Below are positions 6,319-10,487 of a stretch of 10,487 bases of DNA, in pieces. Made by a program: the position numbers and the translations under genes. The notes beneath the pieces are model-generated. The model was not told the origin of the DNA and did not search any database. It was given only the letters and a program-made list of their open reading frames with translations. Each line of letters opens with the position of its first letter. Position 1 is the first letter of the stretch. This DNA is from JBBQIY01 sp964618405 (GTDB taxonomy: Bacteria > Verrucomicrobiota > Kiritimatiellia > RFP12 > UBA3636): assembly GCA_964618405.1 (NCBI GenBank), contig CAZUAY010000137.1:1-10487 (forward strand). The letters run 5' to 3'.

Positions 6319-6346
6319 TTTACGCTTGCGTTCTGTGTGCTATAAT
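6319..6346 (+). promoter_or_regulatory. Strong extended -10 promoter of thiM, leaderless start
   Basis: The -10 is a perfect TATAAT (6341-6346) preceded by TGC, with TTTACG (6319-6324) as a four-of-six -35 at 16 bases. Only seven bases separate the -10 from the ATG at 6354, so transcription should begin at or within a base or two of the A of the start codon. The mRNA would then have no leader. It leaves no room for a TPP riboswitch or a Shine-Dalgarno sequence in the transcript. Confidence 0.7.
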
Positions 6347-6353
6347 TGCGTAC

Positions 6354-7166
6354 ATGAAAACAGAGACCGACTTTATAACATCAACTTGTGAGCTTCTCGA
6401 GCGCATCCGGCAGGAGGCTCCTCTTGTGCACTGCATGACCAATACCGTTGTTACGGGGTATACGGCGAATTGCCTCTTGGCACTGGGAGCGGCTCCAGCC
6501 ATGATCGATGATGCCAATGAGGCTGCGCAATTTGCAGCCATCACGGGCGGTTTGCTGATCAACGTGGGCACCATTACTGAAAATCAGGCGGAAGCTATGC
6601 GTGGTGCTGTCGCTGCGGCCAATCAGGCGAAACGTCCTTGGGTGCTCGATCCTGTGGCTGTAGGCTTCCTCTCCCTGCGGACACAACTTTCGATGGAACT
6701 TAAAAGCAAACGGCCCGCGATCATCCGAGGCAATGCATCCGAGATCATGGCGCTTGCAGGTTTTAAGGGAACAGCACGCGGAGTGGATAGCACAGCGGCG
6801 GTTAACGATGCGAAGGATGCTGCTGAGTTGCTTTGCGTACAAACGGGGGCCGCAGTCCTCGTGACAGGTGAGATCGATTTTGTGTGTTCCCTCGGACGAC
6901 TGCCAGTTTCGATTGCTAACGGTTCACCGATCATGACCCGCATTACCGGCGTCGGATGTGCTCAAGGCGCAATTGCCGCAGCCTTGGCCGCGGTGGGCGA
7001 GGATATGTATCTAGCAGCCGTGGCGACGGCTCTCATTATGGCAATTGCTGGTGAAATCGCAGCGGAGCGCGCCACGAGACCCGGAGCCTACCAGATCGCC
7101 TTGCTGGATGCTTTGGATGCCATCGACGCCGACGCGATTCGGAATCGCGGAAAGGTTTCATCTTGA
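6354..7166 (+). CDS. thiM: Hydroxyethylthiazole kinase ThiM
   Basis: A 270-residue kinase that phosphorylates 4-methyl-5-(2-hydroxyethyl)thiazole with ATP, salvaging the thiazole half of thiamine. Ribokinase-like fold motifs are all present: PLVHCMTN (23-30), the substrate-side VGTITENQ (71-78), LDPVAVG (98-104), RGNASEIMAL (125-134), VDSTAAV (144-150) and the anion-hole/catalytic loop TGVGCAQGA (198-206) with Cys202. RPGAYQ (242-247) closes the fold. Length is typical. The ATG at 6354 is chosen because the only earlier in-frame ATG (6297) lies upstream of the promoter. It is first in a cluster with thiE, whose TTG start overlaps the thiM stop. Together the two make thiamine phosphate from thiazole and the pyrimidine diphosphate. 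HMP kinase (thiD) is not in this window. Confidence 0.95.
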   Translation: MKTETDFITSTCELLERIRQEAPLVHCMTNTVVTGYTANCLLALGAAPAMIDDANEAAQFAAITGGLLINVGTITENQAEAMRGAVAAANQAKRPWVLDPVAVGFLSLRTQLSMELKSKRPAIIRGNASEIMALAGFKGTARGVDSTAAVNDAKDAAELLCVQTGAAVLVTGEIDFVCSLGRLPVSIANGSPIMTRITGVGCAQGAIAAALAAVGEDMYLAAVATALIMAIAGEIAAERATRPGAYQIALLDALDAIDADAIRNRGKVSS

Positions 7167-7810
7167 TCGCAATCCAAGACTATGCCGTTTATCTTGTCAC
7201 TGATGAGCCTTCACGTTACCTCGGCGATTTTGTAGAGACCGTTGAAGCGGCTATCGAAGGTGGTGTGACCGTTGTTCAGTACCGGGATACGGAATCGAGT
7301 GGATGTGTTCGGTACGAACGCGCCTTGCGGCTCAAACACATGTTACAAACCCGAAAGATCCCCCTGATTATCAATGATTATGCCGATCTTGCTGTTGCGC
7401 TTGGAGCGGCAGGGGTTCATTTGGGACAGTCGGATATGCCGGTTGAGGCCGTTCGACGTGTGATAGGGAAGAAGATGACGCTAGGGCTCTCCATAACCTG
7501 TGTTGCGGACATTGCCACCGTTACGGGACCCTCTGTGGATTATGTAGGCATTGGTCCCATTTACGATGCCACCAAAACGAAGCACGATGCGGCTCCCGAA
7601 ATGGGCCTAGAGGGGTTTTCAAAAATTCGAAAGGCCTTGTCTGCCTACCCCGCCGTTGCCATTGGCGGTATTACGCTGGAGCGTGCAGATGGCATTTATG
7701 CGGCAGGAGCTGACGGCCTTGCCATCGTGTCGGCCCTGTCGAAGGCGGATTCGCCTTGCGAAGCGGCGCGAGGGTTCTGCGCAGCCTACAACAAACGGAG
7801 AGGATCATGA
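7163..7810 (+). CDS. thiE: Thiamine-phosphate synthase ThiE
   Basis: A 215-residue TIM-barrel enzyme that joins HMP-pyrophosphate and thiazole phosphate into thiamine monophosphate. Landmarks are YLVTD (10-14), GGVTVVQYRD (33-42), IINDYADLAVA (69-79), GVHLGQSDMP (84-93), GLSI (108-111), DYVGIGPIYDATKTK (126-140), AIGGI (166-170) and GADGLAIVSA (182-191). The start is TTG at 7163, overlapping the thiM stop as TTGA, with AAAGG 7 bases upstream. No ATG occurs before the conserved YLVTD, so TTG is the only fit. Oddity: the family's pyrophosphate-binding motif Q-x-R-x-K reads Q39-Y-R-D-T43, so the usual Lys is Thr. The rest of the active site looks intact, including Arg41 and the Lys pair in KTK. 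The last stop overlaps the next start as ATGA. Confidence 0.94.
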   Translation: MIAIQDYAVYLVTDEPSRYLGDFVETVEAAIEGGVTVVQYRDTESSGCVRYERALRLKHMLQTRKIPLIINDYADLAVALGAAGVHLGQSDMPVEAVRRVIGKKMTLGLSITCVADIATVTGPSVDYVGIGPIYDATKTKHDAAPEMGLEGFSKIRKALSAYPAVAIGGITLERADGIYAAGADGLAIVSALSKADSPCEAARGFCAAYNKRRGS

Positions 7811-8661
7811 AGAAGTTTTTGTGCTGTTTTTTCTGTATTCACCTCTTGGCGTTTTCTGTCATCGCTCAACCAGTCGTTGCGGTTTCGATTCCACCACAAA
7901 AATTTCTCGTTGAGCAAATCGGTGGCACGTCATGGGCATGTGTTGTGGTCATTGATAAGGGGCAAGATCCGCATTTGTTTGAGCCAACACCGCGTCAACT
8001 CCTGACGCTACGTAAATGCGATGTCTATTTCAAGATCGGGCTGCCTTTCGAGGCGGTTCTCGTGGATAAGCTGGCGAAGGCGAACCCTCGACTGAGGGTG
8101 GTTGGGGTGACGAATGCCGTGGAGCATGCTCATGGCTCGCACAAACGTGCGGACACCGAGCTGGACCATGAAGGCGATCCCCACATCTGGATGTCGGCCG
8201 AAGAGATTGTCGAGCTCTCAGCAGAAGTTGCAAGCGAACTGTCGAACCTAGATCCAGAGGCCGCCGCAACGTACTCGCAACGTCAGGCCGCGTTTGCCGA
8301 AAAAATGGGGGTGTTGAAGCAGTCGCTTGCTGAGCGCCTGCGTCAGGCAGGCGTAAAAACGATTCTTGTTTATCACCCAGCGTGGGGACATTTTGCCGAA
8401 TCGTTTGGGTTAGAACAACTTGCGATTGAGACGCACGGACAGACGCCGGGAGCTCGCCATCTGGATACCATTTCAGAAAAGGTAAAGCAGCAAGGCGTGA
8501 CTGTTATGCTCGTGCAGAGCGAAACCGAGCGCAGGCGAATTGGGGCTTTCGCGGCAAAGCTTGGACTTCGAATCGCCATCGTGTACCCCTTGGCCGAAGA
8601 CGTCGTTGCAACGATGCGCGCTACGGTTGATGCACTGTGCGGGGATTCCGTCCGTCAGTAA
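7807..8661 (+). CDS. ZnuA/TroA-like metal ABC transporter substrate-binding protein
   Basis: A 284-residue periplasmic cluster A-I binding protein for Zn2+ or Mn2+. The signal peptide is MKKFLCCFFCIHLLAFSVIA with cleavage near 20. Metal-site motifs are DPHLFEPTP with His56, DPHIWMS with His126, and HPAWGHF with His190. A short His/acid loop (VEHAHGSHKRADTELDHEGD, 105-124) sits where ZnuA has its metal-collecting loop. The fourth ligand is normally the Asp of a D-P-L motif near the end; here it reads VYPLAEDV, with Tyr260 at that place and Glu264/Asp265 after it. The ATG overlaps the thiE stop as ATGA and has GGAGAGG before it. No cognate permease or ATPase gene is adjacent, so it is an orphan binding protein in a thiamine operon. 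Zinc is the best guess from three His ligands plus the loop. Confidence 0.86.
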   Translation: MKKFLCCFFCIHLLAFSVIAQPVVAVSIPPQKFLVEQIGGTSWACVVVIDKGQDPHLFEPTPRQLLTLRKCDVYFKIGLPFEAVLVDKLAKANPRLRVVGVTNAVEHAHGSHKRADTELDHEGDPHIWMSAEEIVELSAEVASELSNLDPEAAATYSQRQAAFAEKMGVLKQSLAERLRQAGVKTILVYHPAWGHFAESFGLEQLAIETHGQTPGARHLDTISEKVKQQGVTVMLVQSETERRRIGAFAAKLGLRIAIVYPLAEDVVATMRATVDALCGDSVRQ

Positions 8662-8723
8662 CGCTTGCCGTGACGGCGGCGTGAAGGTGTCGATGGCGTG
8701 TGGTCAAACAGTAGGGTAATGCG
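8662..8723 (+). other. Spacer before murJ with its ribosome binding site
   Basis: These 62 bases hold a short palindrome, GCCG-TGA-CGGC (8667-8677), with no T-run, so it is not a good terminator. AGGG at 8713-8716 lies 7 bases before the murJ ATG. No clear promoter is visible, so murJ may be read through from the thi operon. Confidence 0.4.
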
Positions 8724-10301
8724 ATGTCAGAACAGACGAAGGCAATCAATAAAAATGTGGGCCAGGTCGGTTCGCTGACGGGGCTGAGCCGCATTCTCGG
8801 CCTTCTGCGCGAAGTGCTGACATCGCGACTGATTGGTGCCGGGCTTGAGCAGTCTGCGTTTGTTTTTGCTTTCACGATTCCCAACTTATTCCGCAAACTC
8901 TTCGGCGAAGGCGCGCTCTCCTCGGCCTTCATTCCTGTTTTTACGGAAACGCTTGAGAAGCAAAATCTCGTAGAAGCGGAGAAGCTGGCGAGGGCGATTG
9001 CGAGCATGGTTTTTATGCTCCTTGCCATTCTCTGCGCCATCGGCATGGTGGCGGTCTCCTTTGTGTTGCCCTCGCTTGACCCTGCGGGACGAATGGCGGT
9101 GATGCTCCGGTTGACTCGAATCATGCTGCCTTACGCCGTGATGATCTGCGTGGCAGCGTTCGGCATGGGCGTATTAAACGCGTTTGGACGGTTTGGCAAG
9201 GCTGCGTTTGCACCGGCTATTCTCAATGTTGTCTGGATCGCCACGCTTGCAGCTCTGTTTTTCTTTCCTGAGCTGAGTCTGTATGAACGTGTAAGCGCCG
9301 TTTCTTGGTCCGTATTAGTATCCGGGTTTCTACAGATGGTTTTTTTGCTTCACGCCGTGCGTCGCAACGGCATGAAGCTCAATCTGACCTTTAGTGGTTG
9401 GCGTAACGAGAACGTCTTGAAGGTTTGGCGCAACACGATGGTCGGTGCCATCGGTATGGGGGCAGTGCAGATCAACCTGATTCTCGATAATGCGCTTGCA
9501 CTCTGGGCGGCACCTTGGGCTGCCGCCTCAATTTCGTATGCCGAACGACTTGTTTATCTACCACTCGGGCTTTTTGCAACGGCCTTTGCAACCGTGCTGT
9601 TGCCGACGTTGTCGGGGGCGTTTGCACGAGACGAGTTAGGCCGTGCCAAGCTGACGTTGGTGCAATCAACGGAAGATGTTCTGCTACTCACGATTCCTGC
9701 TTCGTTCGGGCTTTTTCTGCTTGCCCCTGACATCACCCAGCTCGTCTACGAAGGCGGGAAGTTTACGCCTGCTGACACGGTGCATGTTTCACGCGCACTC
9801 CTGTTTTACGCGCCGGGCCTTCTGATTTTTAGTGTCAATAAAATCATCCTACCGTGGTTTTATGCGCAGAAGGATATGAAGACCCCCCTTCGGGTGAGTC
9901 TAGTCATGGTCGGGGCTAATGCGGTGTTGAACATCCTCTTGGTCCTAACGCTTCCGGTAGAATGGAAGCATGCGGGCATCGCGGGCTCTACGGTTCTCTG
10001 TGCGTTGGTCGCCTGCATTGTGCTGGCGTGGAAGGCTCACCTAGCCAATGGTCTTATGGGTTTTGGGCGTCTGGTCGGCCCCTGCGTGAAGATGGGTTTG
10101 TCGGCGCTTTTGATGGGAGCAGCGGTTCTTGCTACCCGATACGCCGTTCTCGGAGTACTGGGGGAGGGACGTATAGCATTGCTGATGGCGGTCGTTTCGG
10201 CAATGGCGGTGGCGGCCATCGTCTATGGCGTGGCGGTGTGGAGACTCTGCCCTGTTGCGTCCCGTCGCGTATTGATGCTGAAGGCGAGGCATGGAACCTA
10301 A
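8724..10301 (+). CDS. murJ: Lipid II flippase MurJ
   Basis: A 525-residue MOP-superfamily membrane protein that flips the peptidoglycan precursor lipid II across the inner membrane. It shows the family opening VGSLTGLSRILGLLRE (15-30) with Arg23 and Arg29, then NLFRKLFGEGALSSAF (54-69) with Arg57 in the central cavity. YAERLVYLPLGLF (272-284) follows, with Arg275 at the place of the essential E. coli Arg270. PTLSGA (294-299) and Y-x-x-G-KFT (342-348) come next, and about 14 hydrophobic segments are visible. Length is typical (510-530). The ATG at 8724 has AGGG 7 bases before it and places the first helix correctly. It lies 62 bases after the metal-binding protein gene. An envelope role is shared with the L,D-transpeptidase elsewhere in the window, but the two are in separate units. 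Confidence 0.95.
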   Translation: MSEQTKAINKNVGQVGSLTGLSRILGLLREVLTSRLIGAGLEQSAFVFAFTIPNLFRKLFGEGALSSAFIPVFTETLEKQNLVEAEKLARAIASMVFMLLAILCAIGMVAVSFVLPSLDPAGRMAVMLRLTRIMLPYAVMICVAAFGMGVLNAFGRFGKAAFAPAILNVVWIATLAALFFFPELSLYERVSAVSWSVLVSGFLQMVFLLHAVRRNGMKLNLTFSGWRNENVLKVWRNTMVGAIGMGAVQINLILDNALALWAAPWAAASISYAERLVYLPLGLFATAFATVLLPTLSGAFARDELGRAKLTLVQSTEDVLLLTIPASFGLFLLAPDITQLVYEGGKFTPADTVHVSRALLFYAPGLLIFSVNKIILPWFYAQKDMKTPLRVSLVMVGANAVLNILLVLTLPVEWKHAGIAGSTVLCALVACIVLAWKAHLANGLMGFGRLVGPCVKMGLSALLMGAAVLATRYAVLGVLGEGRIALLMAVVSAMAVAAIVYGVAVWRLCPVASRRVLMLKARHGT

Positions 10302-10403
10302 GCAGATACGCTCGTTTGCGAGACAACTGGGTTTTGGAGGAAAATTCATTTCATTAGTGTATTGGCAGTTTGAGGCGCACTTACTATTCATTGACTTTTC
10401 TCT

Positions 10404-10446
10404 CGCAACTCAACATTCGCCACTTCTCTCCCCGCTACTTCTCCCC
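10404..10446. repeat. Degenerate heptamer array, CGCNACT family
   Basis: Three CGCNACT units occur at 10404-10410 (CGCAACT), 10418-10424 (CGCCACT) and 10433-10439 (CGCTACT). They are spaced 14 and 15 bases apart, with 7-base filler such as CAACATT and TCTCTCC between them. The period of about 7 matches the two arrays at 2618-2684, though the unit differs. The array is degenerate, so this call is softer than the AATTACG one. Confidence 0.45.
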
Positions 10447-10451
10447 TGTGG

Positions 10452-10470
10452 CTGGCCTCGGTGAGGCCGG
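10452..10470. other. GC-rich hairpin downstream of murJ
   Basis: GGCCTC (10454-10459), loop GGT, GAGGCC (10463-10468); a T-G and a C-G pair outside extend the stem to 8. No T-run follows on either strand, so it is not a classical terminator. It directly follows the heptamer array. Confidence 0.4.
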
Positions 10471-10487
10471 AATCGTCCGCGATCACC

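Larger units (their letters stand above)
10302..10487. other. Downstream spacer without a recognisable gene
   Basis: No frame with a start, ribosome binding site and family features was found on either strand up to the window edge. A GGAGG at 10336-10340 is followed by no usual start codon at a workable distance. The stretch contains the heptamer array and the hairpin listed separately, so it looks like a repeat-bearing spacer after murJ. Confidence 0.5.

Noticed and set aside
6212..6353. TPP riboswitch upstream of thiM
   Set aside because: No CUGAGA core or matching second half is present, and the promoter is placed downstream of nearly all of this region.
10348..10463. Possible ATT-start frame after GGAGG downstream of murJ
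   Set aside because: ATT starts are very rare, and the product is a short peptide encoded across the heptamer array.
10384..10487. Minus-strand frame entering from the window edge that begins VIADDSGL, recalling RdgB
   Set aside because: The resemblance is limited to a few residues, the following residues do not fit RdgB, and the frame overlaps the repeat array.

Overview
The window reads as an ordinary housekeeping segment of a bacterial chromosome. Protein style suggests a Gram-negative member of the PVC superphylum, with Kiritimatiellota, Lentisphaerota or Verrucomicrobiota as the best guess. The pointers are the secreted SGNH hydrolase with GDSITQQG, the PurM core opening YAAAGVDID, a LysM plus L,D-transpeptidase protein, and short heptamer repeats in the spacers. 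This placement is an inference from family resemblance, not a search result. A run of exactly 100 N at 6112-6211 marks a scaffold gap, so the source is a draft or metagenome assembly.

Layout: (1) 89-2188, plus strand: a secreted SGNH/GDSL-type hydrolase, then an MFS exporter 24 bases later. (2) 2198-2614, minus strand: a DUF721/DciA-like protein converging on the exporter, with heptamer tandem repeats directly in front of its start. (3) 2731-5570, minus strand: a compact operon in the order LysM-L,D-transpeptidase, ruvA, purM, then a possible 41-residue lipoprotein. It has a readable extended -10 promoter at 5603-5631, and ruvA and purM overlap by ATGA. (4) 5836-6311, minus strand: a damaged RelE/ParE-type toxin-antitoxin pair. 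The toxin looks frameshifted and the antitoxin is cut by the N gap. (5) 6354-10301, plus strand: thiM, thiE and a ZnuA-like metal-binding protein joined by start/stop overlaps, then murJ 62 bases downstream. A near-perfect promoter sits so close to the thiM ATG that the mRNA should be leaderless. (6) 10302-10487: no gene, only a degenerate heptamer array and a hairpin.

The genes cover cell-envelope work (L,D-transpeptidase cross-linking, lipid II flipping by MurJ, a possible small lipoprotein), DNA replication and repair (DciA-like, RuvA), purine synthesis (PurM) and thiamine salvage/assembly (ThiM, ThiE). I see no convincing new multi-gene system. The items most worth a second look are the leaderless thiM promoter, the two substituted ligand residues in ThiE and the ZnuA-like protein, the lysine-rich tail on PurM, the unannotated small lipoprotein frame, the apparent 6-base overlap across the N gap, and the heptamer arrays.
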